NCBI RefSeq assembly: GCF_902635505.1 | Contig: NC_045432.1 | Span: 7,127,275 to 7,191,274 of the forward strand | Origin: Sarcophilus harrisii | Lineage: Eukaryota; Chordata; Mammalia; Dasyuromorphia; Dasyuridae | Length of the DNA: 64,000 bases | Reading direction: 5' to 3' | In this document: positions 48,671 to 57,627 of the stretch, one piece after another | How the letters are laid out: every line of letters starts with the position of its first letter | How positions within the stretch are numbered: the first letter of the stretch is position 1 | The notes under the pieces: generated by a model | Told to the model about the DNA's origin: nothing | Database searches by the model: none | Seen by the model: only the letters and a program-made list of their open reading frames with translations | Translations under genes and position numbers: made by a program

Positions 48671-48924
48671 ACATCAGCCACAAACACATCTAGCCAGCGG
48701 GCCACTCCCACCATTCCCCAGTGCCTGCGCAGCCCCTCCCCACTTCCCCCAGCCCCAGGATTGAGGGCGTCCCCTTCAGGGCCCACACTCACAGCCCAGG
48801 GCGGCGGTTCCCTCACAGGGCCCCTGGGGAGACATTCAGAACAAAGAGAAAGCAGCCCTGCTGGGCAAACAACGCATCTTTCTGTGGGGCACAGGACCAC
48901 CAGACATCAGGTCCCAGCTGAGGC

Positions 48925-48967
48925 ATGGTCCTCAGGCAGGCCGACTGCTGCCCGCGCTCAGACCTGA
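48925..48967 (+). CDS. candidate gene 1, coding exon 1
   Basis: The ATG at 48,925 has G at -3 and G at +4, and an in-frame TGA lies directly upstream, so it would be the true start. The coding part reads MVLRQADCCPRSDL and ends in phase 1 at a near-perfect donor (CTGA/GTAAGTGG). An acceptor-like TTCCCTCACAG at 48,818 could begin the exon and give it a 5' untranslated part. The joined three-exon product would be 75 residues, rich in Arg, Leu, Pro and Cys, with no signal peptide, transmembrane segment or domain I recognise. The gene lies between the CA-rich tract and the 25-bp array. Confidence 0.42.
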
Positions 48968-49282
48968 GTAAGTGGGGCTGGGTGGGGGTGGGAGTGGGGA
49001 GGAGTAAAGGCAGGGGTCTCCTCTACCTGCCCACCACCCCCACACACGTTCTATCCCAGACTGGGGTGCTGCCCTCTGGGGGTGCCACCACCCAGGGCAG
49101 AGGGCAAAGGGGAGGCCGGCCTGAACCCTTGGTCTGGGTGCAGGCTCCATGCCCCTCTCCCTGGGCCCCAAGGCTCTGCGTCAAGGCAGATGTATTTGTT
49201 GGAGCCGCCCCTTCCCCGCCCCCTTCCCGCCTCCCGGCAACCTCCCATTTCTACCGCTGATAAGCTATCCCTTGTCTCTCAG

Positions 49283-49346
49283 GTGCCGGGCGGCTGCCTC
49301 TGGGCGTGATGCATCGGGTCAATAAACACGCCTCTGGGGAACCCAG
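49283..49346 (+). CDS. candidate gene 1, coding exon 2
   Basis: A 64-nt exon candidate between a strong acceptor (CCCTTGTCTCTCAG) and a donor (ACCCAG/GTATGAG). Only one of its frames is open, and that frame fits both neighbours: it takes two bases to complete the codon begun by exon 1 and leaves two bases for exon 3. It reads AGRLPLGVMHRVNKHASGEP. The fit of phase on both sides is the main support. No relative of the peptide is known to me. Confidence 0.42.
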
Positions 49347-49572
49347 GTATGAGAGGGTCCTTGCGGCTCTGTGGGGGTGGGGAAGGAGGGAGGATTGAGA
49401 GGGCGTGCTGAGAGGTCATGCACTCTCTGGGTGGGAGGGGTCTCCAAGCAGTGGGAACATGACCTTGGCCCAGCAGGGAGCTGGCCCGGTTGCGAGCCCA
49501 GACACATACAGCTCTGAGGCCGGTTGCTTTGGGGCGATGTTCTGGAAGCCCCCACCTCGGTCTCCTTCACAG

Positions 49573-49693
49573 TGACCTGTCGAGGTGCCTCCGCGCCCCC
49601 CCGCCCAGAGTCCAGTGTCTGCCAGAGAGGGCCTTCCTCCCTCCTCTCAGGGTTTTCAGGCAGAGACTAATGGGGGAGGAAAGCTGCCTTTGA
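49573..49693 (+). CDS. candidate gene 1, coding exon 3 with stop
   Basis: After the acceptor GTCTCCTTCACAG the frame set by exon 2 runs 39 codons to a TGA at 49,691. The peptide begins DLSRCLRAPPPRVQCLPERA and ends MGEESCL. No AATAAA is obvious close by; one occurs much later in the LTR-like segment near 50.24 kb. The acceptor resembles the CTCCTTCACAG of the minisatellite unit, and sequence just before it (GGAAGCCCCCACC) also loosely follows the unit, so this exon may derive from an old minisatellite copy. Confidence 0.4.
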
Positions 49694-49869
49694 GGGAGGT
49701 GCCCCAGTTCACGGCCTCAGCCCCTAGAGAGGAGCCCAGAGACTGACCACCCTCTCCAAAGTTTGACCTCTCCCTCACAGGCCCACCCGTCCTCTCCCCA
49801 ACTGCCCCCCCATCCTCCTGCCCCCCACTTTCTCGCTTGTTGGAAACCTAGAATCCTCAATGGACTTGA

Positions 49870-50290
49870 TGAAACAGTGTATGTGTGCTTGGGTTTTATA
49901 CCTTTAGATTTCACCTTTGGGAGAATTCACACATTAGAGCTCACACATTTAAGAGAGTTCACATTGGCTCACACATTGGGTTCACAAATTACAGGAGATG
50001 TCAAGTTTACACCTCCACAATCCTCTCAGAGGGAGGTCAACCTTTGGGTTCACACCTTTAGAGACCATACATAACAAGCTCTCCAGTCTCAGCCAGGGTC
50101 AGTTGGTGACTGAGAGCCAGGAGTCAGGTTGAGCTGGGCAGAAGCTGGAAGAGCAAGACAGAAGCTGCAAGAGCTCCTTTGGAACCAAGGGAGGGAGAGA
50201 GGCCTCTTAAACCAACTTGGGCTAACTACTGGCCAGAGACAATAAAGTTAGACTAACTCTGTTTGTATTTTCAGGTGATTATTCACATAG
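49870..50290 (+). mobile_element. probable solo LTR (endogenous retrovirus fossil)
   Basis: The segment has several GTTCACA/CTCACAC-like strings on the left and an AATAAA within ACAATAAAGTTAGAC near 50.24 kb. About 40 bp after that it ends in ATTCACA. The order of short repeats, AATAAA and a CA end fits an LTR of a marsupial ERV-type element. No internal viral sequence and no clear target duplication are seen. The family is not identified. Confidence 0.45.
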
Positions 50291-50685
50291 AACTGAGCAA
50301 GGCTGCTCCCAAAAGCCCCCCCAAAAAAACCTGCTCCCAGAGAGACCAATGATATTTGAGAAAAGAAGAGAACACTACACTCACTACCCCAGTTCTCTCT
50401 GCCTCTCCCCAGCTGCCCCCCCTCCCTCCCTCCCCACTCCCTTCTCCTTCCAGTGTCTCCTTCCCTCCTCTTGGGCCAATCACGGCTGTGGCTGACCTGC
50501 CTGTCACCTGGTGCCCCGCCCCCTTGCTCAGTCCCTTGCCGCCCCGCGTCCCGTGTTCCCCTCTGAGATGTGGGAGCCGGCTCCGCCAGCACCTTCTCCA
50601 GCTTCCCGCCTGTGGTCCAGCAGGCCAGAGTCAGCCTCTGTCCCCGACTATTTGGCCCCAATTCTGGCCAATGCGGCCCAAAGTA
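50290..50685. other. GC-rich spacer before the 25-bp array
   Basis: Pyrimidine-rich on + at 50.39-50.47 kb (CCTCCCTCCCTCCCCACTCC), followed by GC-rich sequence with a few CpGs at about 50.51-50.60 kb. Overlapping open frames on both strands are compositional. I see no supported gene. Confidence 0.5.
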
Positions 50686-53375
50686 TTACCACGGAGAAGA
50701 GCCTAAGTATTATGCCAGGGGGCGGCCTAAGGATTACCGAGGGGGGCTAAAGAATCACCCCTGAAGGGGACTAAAATACCCTGAAGGGGCAGGAAGTATT
50801 ACCCGGAGAGACCTGAGTATTACCCTGGAGGGTTAAAAAGTATTACCCCAGAGAGCCTAAGTATTGCAGAGGGAGCCTGGTATTACCCTGGAGGTCCCCA
50901 AAAGTATTACCCCAGAGAGCCTAAGTATTACCCCAGAGGCCACAAATGTATTACCCTGAGAGGGGGCAGAATGTCCCGGAGGACCTAGTATTACCCTGGA
51001 GGTCCCAAAGTATTACCCAGAGGGAGCCTGAAGTATTACCCTGGAGGAGATTCCCCAAGTATTACCCCAGAGGGGAGCCTGAAGTATTACCCTGGAGGGG
51101 TCCCAAAGTATTACCCCAGAAGAGCCTAAGTATTACCCCCAAGGAGGCCTGAAATATTACCTGGAGGGTCCCAAGTATTACCCCAGAGGGAGCCTGAGAA
51201 ATATACCCTGGAGGGGTCCCAAATGTGCAGAAGAGCCTAGTATTACCCCAGAGGGCCTGAAATGTACCTGAAGGGCAGGAAGTATTACCGGAGGAGACCT
51301 GAAATATTACCCTGGAGGGTCAAGTAATACCCAGAGGGCCACAAATATTACCCTGGAGAAATTTTAAAAGTATTACCCAGAGGCCTGAAGTATTACCCTG
51401 GAGGGTCCCAAGTATTACCCCAGAGAGAAGGCCCACAAAGTGTGCCCCAGAGGGGAGCCTGAAGTATTACCCTGGAGGGGTCCCAAAGTATTACCCCAGA
51501 GGGGAGCCTGAAGTATTACCCTGGAGGGGTCCCAAAGTTACCCAGAAGGCTAAGTACCCCAGAGAGCCCGAAGTATTACCCCAGTGGGGGGCCTAAAGTA
51601 TTACCTAATCGGTGGGATCAGTGTTGCAGTGGGACACAAGTATTACCCACAGGGGCCAGGTATTACCCCGGAGAGACCTGAAGTATTACCTGGAGGGTCA
51701 TGTTACCCCAGAGGAAAGGGCTAAGTATTGCACAGAGGGCCGAAATGTGCAGTGGGGGCCTAAGTATTACCCCTGAGGCCAAATATTACGGAGAGGAGCT
51801 GAAAATACGCTGGAGGGTCTACCCCAGAAGAGGCCTAAGTATTCTTAGAGCCTGAAGTGATGCCCCAGAGGGCCTGAAGTATTACCTGGGAGCATGAAAT
51901 TACCAGGGAGCCTGAAGAATTACTAGAGGGGCCCAAATACCCCAGAGGGGCTAAAACCAGCCCCACCTGGGGGCCTGAAGTATTACACTGGAGGGGAGCC
52001 TAAAGTATTACCCCGGAGGGGGACCTGAAGTATTACCCTGGAGGGGTCCCAAAGTATTACCCCAGAGAAGAGCCTAAAGTATTACCCCAGAGGGGAGCCT
52101 AAAGTATTACCCCAGAGGGGAGCCTGAAGTATTACCCCAGAGGGGAGCCTGAAGTATTACCTGGGAGCATAAAGTATTACCCAAGGGGAGCCTGAAGAAT
52201 TACCCCTGAAGTGGGCCCAAAATATTACCCCAGAGGGGAGCCTGAAGTATTACCTGAGGGGAGCCTAAAGTATTACCTGAGGGGAGCCTGAAGTATTACA
52301 CTGGAGGGCTAAGTATTACCCGGAGGACCTGATACCCCGGAGAGAGAGCCTAAGTATTACCGCAGAGGGCCAGTATTACCTGGAGGTCCCAAAGTAAGCC
52401 ACAGGAGGGGAGCCTGATACCTGGAGGGTCCCCATATTACAGAGGAAGGAGGCTAGTATTACCCCAGAGGGGCCACAGTATTACTGAAGGGGCCCAAAAT
52501 ATTACACCCAGAGGGGGAGCCTGAAGTGTGCCTGGGGGGCCTAAAGAAGAGTATTACCTGGGGGCCTGAAGTATTGTTACACTGGAGGGCCTAGTGACTA
52601 CCCCGGAGGGCCTGGTGCCTGGAGGGATTAAAAAGTGTTACCCCAGAGAAGAGCTAGTGGCCACCCCCAGGGAGGGAGCACAAAATGTTACCCCAGAGGA
52701 GCCTGAGAGGCTCTGTGCCTGGGGGGAGCATAAAGTGTGCAAGGGGCCTGAAGAATTACCTAGTGGGCTGAAATAGCCACCCCAGAGGGCCTGGTACAGG
52801 GCCTAAGTGTACCCTGAGGGGCCTGGTATTACACTGGAGGGCTACGGAGGGACACAAAATACCCTGGAGGGTCCCCAAGTATTACCCCAGAGAAAGGGAG
52901 CCTGAAGAGTATTACCCCAGAGGGCCTGATATTACCCAGAGGGCTGGAAATATTACCTGAGGGGGCATAAGTATTACAGGGCCTGAGAATTACCTGAGGA
53001 GCCTGAGAGTATTACCTGAGGGGAGCCTGAAGTATTACACTGGAGGGAGCCTAGTATTACGGAGGGCCTGATATTACCCGGAGAGAGCCTAAAAGTATTG
53101 CCTGAGGGCCTGAGTAATACCCGGAGGCCTGGTATTACCCAGTGGGGCCTATTAATGTGTGTTACCCAGAGTGGAGCCTGAGGGTACCCTGAAGGGGGCC
53201 AAAATATTACCCCAGAGGGGAGCCTGAAGAATTACCCCAGTGGGGGGCCTGAAGCATTACCCTAGGGGCCCTAGTACTCTGGAGGCTTGGTGTACTCTGG
53301 AGAGGGCCCTGAAGGATTACCCCAGAGGGGGGCCTGAAGTATTACTCTGGGGGTAGCCTGAATTATTACTAGTGG
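50685..53375 (+). repeat. 25-bp tandem array
   Basis: About one hundred monomers with consensus like AGTATTACCCCAGAGGGG plus AGCCTGA. Two forms alternate in the cleaner parts (51.0-51.55 kb and 51.97-52.3 kb): CCTGAAGTATTACCCTGGAG and CCCAAAGTATTACCCCAGAG, giving a 50-bp dimer. The CCCC-AGA-GGGG core is an imperfect palindrome. Units outside the clean parts are shortened or lose TATTA. No open frame of meaning. Confidence 0.93.
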
Positions 53376-54434
53376 GGCCAGATTGTGCAGAGACCTTTCC
53401 TTCACCCTTCTTTGAGGTGCCCAGGCTGTTTCCTCCGTGACCTCTGGTTCCTCTCCTGTCCCTTGCTGGCTGCCAAGGGTCTGTCTCCCTGGGGCACCCC
53501 GCCTGGGCCGGCGTGGCCAGCCCCTACACCCAGGTGCCATTGCTTTGGCTTGCCTCCCGCCTGTCTCCCCGTAGCAGTGACTCCCCAGGCGCTGCTGGGG
53601 CTGCAGTGGGCGTGGCCGGGGCCACCAGCCTCACTTTCTGCCCCAGCCCTGGGATGCCCGTGCTCCCAAAGTAGCTGGGCCGGCTCGGTCCCAGACATGC
53701 GTGTGGGGCTGCAGGTGTGTGCAGAGGGCACCAGAGAGGTCGCTGTGCTCCCGGGGCACCCTGGCGGCTCCCATGGGGAAGGGAGTATGCATATAGAAGG
53801 GAGGGTGGTGACTTTGCCATGTTCTGTGCAGGACCCCCACAGGTCAGGGAGGACCATCTCCCTCTGAGGTGCCTTAGAGACGGGCCATGGGACCACTAAC
53901 ATCCTTCCAGGGCTGAGTCTCAGGTCCTAGGAAGGCTGGGTATGGTCCTTGAGGGAGAGAGACCTGAGGGTGGCGCAGTGAAAGAGACAGAAGGCAAGGG
54001 CAGGGGCCTGGGCCCCAGGAGCAGGAGGGAGGGGGCCACTGCCCCGGGGCAGAATAGGCTGGTGTGGGAGCAGGCCCCTGCCACCATGGGGAAGGGCCTT
54101 CCACAGGGGCCACCACTTTGGGGCCTCCGGCCCTGCTTACAGGACAGCTGCCTTTAATGGGAACAGGAGGGCCGTGGGGCTTGAGGCCGGGCCCCACTGA
54201 GAGGCTCAGCCTGCCCTGCTTCCCTCCTGGGGCTGTCTCCAGGTTACCCCGGTCTCCTCCCCAAACACAGGAGGGCCTGGGACTGCAGGGGTGGCTGGGC
54301 CCAGTTGTGGATGTGGCCCCGGCCTGTCTGCCCTCCCCCAGGCCTGCTGCTGGTTGGCTGGTGGATGACCCCTGGTGTCAGAGACCCCCACCCCAGGGAG
54401 CAGAACCCCTGCATGAGCTGGTCCACCAGGGCAG
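53376..54434. other. GC-rich flank upstream of beta-1
   Basis: Unique-looking GC-rich DNA. From about 53.87 kb it is duplicated at 57.5 kb; shared strings are TCCTAGGAAGGCTGGGTATG and GTCCTTGAGGGAGAGAGACC. The second copy continues after an L1 from 59.1 kb. An open frame of 160 codons at 53,385-53,867 has an equally long antisense frame and no recognisable domain; I do not call it a gene. The region could hold beta-1 upstream exons. Confidence 0.5.
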
Positions 54435-54563
54435 TTGAGACTCCTGGGGAAGTGCTGCCCGTGGGGACTGTGGGTGGAAGGAGGGGCCTCCAGGCCAGGG
54501 CTGGAACAGCCAGTCATAGTCAGGCCAGACACAGAAGGACTCCAGAGACGTAACAACATGCAG
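54435..54563 (+). CDS. beta-1 exon A (5' border uncertain)
   Basis: An open frame ends in phase 0 at a strong donor (AACATGCAG/GTGAGC). The conserved end reads RPDTEGLQRRNNMQ, against RPDEEGPLRRNNIQ in beta-2. The frame is open upstream to about 54,435, after GGGCAG, but there is no ATG in good context in this copy, so the exon is probably internal or its start lies elsewhere. Upstream residues GLWVEGGASRPGLEQP match GGGASSPWLEQP in beta-2. The protein family is not recognised. Confidence 0.42.
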
Positions 54564-54780
54564 GTGAGCAGCCCTGCCCGTGGGCCAGAATGGCCTGACA
54601 AGCCCGCGCACTCAGGGGCCTCCCCTCCCGGCACGGGAACCCCTTTGGACAGCTGGGCAACACGGGGTAGCGGCAGGGACGGGGCCTGCTAAGTGCCGTC
54701 CCGGGAGAGCCTGGGCCCTCACTGCTGCCACAGTGCAGGGGCCGCAACCGAGCTCACCAGGGGGCACTGCACAAACAGGA

Positions 54781-54781
54781 C

Positions 54782-54815
<34 letters not shown>
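54781..54815 (+). repeat. (GT)n microsatellite in beta-1 intron
   Basis: About 17 GT units within the intron between exons A and B. The equivalent place in beta-2 (59.93 kb) has only six, so the tract has expanded in this copy. Confidence 0.95.
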
Positions 54816-54818
<3 letters not shown>

Positions 54819-55108
54819 TCCAACCTTTATTAATCGGGGTTGTGCCACGTTTTGGGGGTGGGACGCCCTGGGCCTTGCCCGTCAGGTTGAGCTGGGGGCT
54901 GGGTCTTTAAGTGTGTCATCATTGCAGCACCCCCACAATTCTGAGGTGATCATGGCAGGGGGCCTTTGTTATGTCACACTTCCTCTGGTGATGACAGGGC
55001 TGGTTGCCTTGGAGCTACTGCCAGTGGTGGGGTGAGAGAAATACAACGGTGCTCACTTTCCCAACCATTATGGCTATGTTAAGACCCCTGCAACTGTCTC
55101 TTGGTCAG

Positions 55109-55220
55109 ATCCCCATGAGGAGAGTAGCTGAAAGAAGACCTGGACCCCAGCCACCCGCAGGGGCCTGGCCCGGGATGATGGGGTTTCAGCTGGGGCGGCG
55201 TCTTCCTCTACCAGTCCATG
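55109..55220 (+). CDS. beta-1 exon B
   Basis: A 112-nt exon between CTGTCTCTTGGTCAG and CATG/GTGAGG. In the phase left by exon A it reads IPMRRVAERRPGPQPPAGAW and continues to PVH, ending in phase 1. The same acceptor place in beta-2 (60,249) opens VPQRRADGRPGPQPPPGARP. The shared basic, proline-rich stretch RPGPQPP with substitutions around it suggests the frame has been under some constraint, though two copies are few. Confidence 0.45.
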
Positions 55221-55291
55221 GTGAGGATAACAGCCTGATCAGTACCTGTCCCTGAGAGTGGGCCCTGTTTTCCATGACCTGTTCATGACAG

Positions 55292-55423
55292 TTTTGGGTA
55301 GCAGGGGGGAGGGGATCCCAGGAGTCATGCCATCTCCAATGGCCTACAGCCGCTGGCCTTATGGACACCCTCACATTCATCCAGGAGCTTTGATTGGTGC
55401 TGGTGACGGACGAATGAGAGCAG
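55292..55423 (+). CDS. beta-1 exon C
   Basis: A 132-nt exon after a 71-nt intron (acceptor TGTTCATGACAG). In phase with exon B it reads LGSRGEGIPGVMPSPMAYSR and ends GAGDGRMRA at the donor GCAG/GTATAC. Beta-2 shares GGEGIPG, a Y..WP motif and GAGDGRMR. The exon is rich in Gly, Pro and His. No known domain is recognised. Confidence 0.45.
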
Positions 55424-55467
55424 GTATACAACTGAATAAAAGACTTCACGCCCTCCTGACCCCTCAG

Positions 55468-55979
55468 CAGGACCTGCACTTGGTGCCATTCAGGCCAAAT
55501 GTCCAGAGATCTCAAACCAAACCGAAGGCCTCCTGGCAGCTCTGATCAAGGCCCAAGAAGAAATCTCAGGAGCCACCACCAATCAGGCCCCCTCCCAGGC
55601 TCCGGATCACGGCACCGATGGAACAGCAGTTGCTGATGGCGAAGACATTGAAGATCTGAAGGACTCTCCACACTCCTGTTCGCTATCCTGGCCAAAACCT
55701 AAGGATCAAGGTCAGGAGAAGGTTCTGGCCAAACCCCCTCCCAGTCGTCCCCATGAGACTAGGGAGCAGCATTCAGCGATGGCGGTGGCAGATATGACCC
55801 TACCCGCTGGCCCTGAAGATCCCAAGATCTCCCCGATGGTCAAGCACAACCAGGAAGAAGAACCGCAGAACCTTCTGCCCTCAACCTCACAGGGATCATG
55901 TAATGGGACTGAGGAAGGACTGGAGCCCACTGTCACCAACCCGGCCATTCCCCTTCTCTTTCCCCTCCCTTCCACTTAG
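55468..55979 (+). CDS. beta-1 exon D, terminal coding exon with stop
   Basis: In the phase left by exon C the frame is open for 169 codons to TAG at 55,977. The intron before it would be only 44 nt, or 47 nt if the second AG of the CAGCAG acceptor is used; both choices keep the same frame. The peptide is acidic and proline-rich (LLAALIKAQEEISG, DGEDIEDLKDS, HNQEEEPQNLLP) and ends in TVTNPAIPLLFPLPST. If the intron is not removed, the protein instead ends at a TGA at 55,543. The last part (CNGTEEGLEPT) matches the third, inverted copy at 28.3 kb. Confidence 0.42.
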
Positions 55980-56169
55980 ACCCTCTTCCTCCCTTCCCCC
56001 AGGGCCGGAAGGCTCCCCCCAACAGCCCCTGACATCTAAGTGGCGCAGAAGATCCAGAATCATCTTTTGAAATCCTTTGGTCTGGTTTGGCTGTTGGTGA
56101 TTATTCTTTGTATTTTAACATTTGTTGCCTTACATCGTACACCTAACGCTAAAAGAGCTTCAGTCCAAG

Positions 56170-56181
56170 AATAAAAATAAA
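56170..56181 (+). terminator. beta-1 polyadenylation signals
   Basis: Two adjoining AATAAA hexamers, about 190 bp after the stop of exon D, followed by a T/G-rich stretch (TTGCCTTTGTCTTTTTT) as expected for a cleavage region. The beta-2 equivalent is at 61,196-61,201 with a similar TTTGTCC downstream. Confidence 0.65.
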
Positions 56182-56199
56182 GATCTTTCTCTGTTGAAA

Positions 56200-57500
56200 T
56201 TGCCTTTGTCTTTTTTCTCCAGCCTGCTCCCTGCCTCTGCCCCTGCTGCCCCACTTTCCTCCTGCCCCGACTTCCACTTACTCACTGATCCTTCCAGGAG
56301 TACCCCGCCAGGCTGCAGGGGTGGCCCCTGGGGTGTGGAACTTGGGGACGTGGGTAATTCAAGGAACCTTTGGGCCGGGAAGCCCTGGTCTGCCCCCAGC
56401 TTCCAACTTCAGAGGATGGGGGGAGCCCAAGACCCGGGCCCCAGGAAGTTGCCTTGGGGGGCAAGAAGCGCCTTGGCTGTGGCTGTCCCAGAGGGCCGGC
56501 CCGCCGCCGCTTGGGTGCAGGGAAAACAGAGGACAAATGAAGGCTTTTTAACCCTGAAGTGGCCTTGGGGGGGGGGCAGGGAACTCGACCATCGTGGTGG
56601 TTAGAGCGGGGACCCCAGGCCGGGCCTGCCGACTCCCCGGCCCCTTACCAGGCCCACGGGAAGGAGGGAAGAAGGGCAGGGGCACCAGACCCCGGCCCCT
56701 ACTGACCTCCAGGAGGTGTGGAGCCAGGGGCAGGCATCGTTCCAGCCCCCTCCGCCTCAGTGCCTTGTCAGTTGGGGCCAAAGGAAGCTGGACTCAGAAG
56801 TGGAGGAGGTCATAGGGTCCACTAAGAAGGCTTTCCTGGTACAGAGGCGCTAGGGCTCCCGGGGTAGACAGGCTGGGAGGAGGGGCTGGGCTGGGAGAGC
56901 CTGATTGCAGGAGGGCGATCTGCAGGGCTGGGGCTCATCAGACTTGGGAGGTTGGGGTGCCAGCAGGCTTAGCTGGGCCATCAGGGAGCGGCAGAGAAGG
57001 GCCGGGGACCCCCCTGAGGCCATGGAGGGAGCTCAGGGGCTCCCTGGAGGGGTTTCCGGGAGCTCCAAGTCAGGCCCACCGGCCTGCAGCTAGAAGGCTT
57101 GGCCAGCTTCCCCTTGTGCCCAATGAAGGGTGGGGGGGAGCCCATGGCCCGTCCAGCTTTTAGGAAGGAGCTGCCCAGCGGCAGGGGGAGAGCAGTCCCT
57201 GAGGCAAGCCTGGCTCCCGGGGAGGGGAGGCTGAGGCTGGAGGCAGGGCTGGCCCAGGGAAGGCAGTGGGAGGCAGTGAGATCGTCCAGGCGGGCCTTCC
57301 TTGGAAATGACCCGGCAACTGAGGGGCGCTGTGCCGAGGCCAGCACAGCAGCAGACGGCAGGGGCAGGGGAAACATGCTGGAGGGCAGGCGGCGGCGCTG
57401 GGAGAAGCGTGCGACTGTGGGTGCCGTTGGGCGGCCTGGCCTCACTGTGGGGAGAAATGGCAGGGAGCTCTGAGGGCGGCGGAGGCGCATACATAGAGAC
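56200..57500. other. spacer between beta copies with minisatellite and alpha remnants
   Basis: At 56,310-56,440 there is one diverged minisatellite unit (CCCTGGGGTGTGGAACTTGG, GGAAGCCCTGGTCTGCCCCC). Near 56.70-56.83 kb a short stretch (CAGTGCCTTGTCAGTTGGGG, GAAGCTGGACT) matches the alpha block at 62.43 kb. The rest is GC-rich without a supported gene. Long overlapping frames on both strands at 56.98-57.7 kb are compositional, and some run into the L1. Confidence 0.6.
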
Positions 57501-57627
57501 AGGCCATGGTCTGGGACTGCTCCAACATCCTTCCAGGGAGGAGTCTGGGGTCCTAGGAAGGCTGGGTATGGTCCTTGAGGGAGAGAGACCTGAGGGTGGC
57601 GCAGTGAAAGAGACAGAAGGCAAGGGC

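Noticed and set aside
53385-53902. Overlapping sense (160 codons) and antisense (166 codons) frames
   Set aside because: Both strands are open to a similar degree, as expected for GC-rich DNA, and no domain, splice support or second copy backs either one.
56040-56170. A hydrophobic stretch (GLVWLLVIILCILTFVALHR) after the beta-1 stop, resembling a membrane anchor
   Set aside because: It lies in the predicted 3' untranslated part, outside the open frame, and nothing around it supports a coding role.
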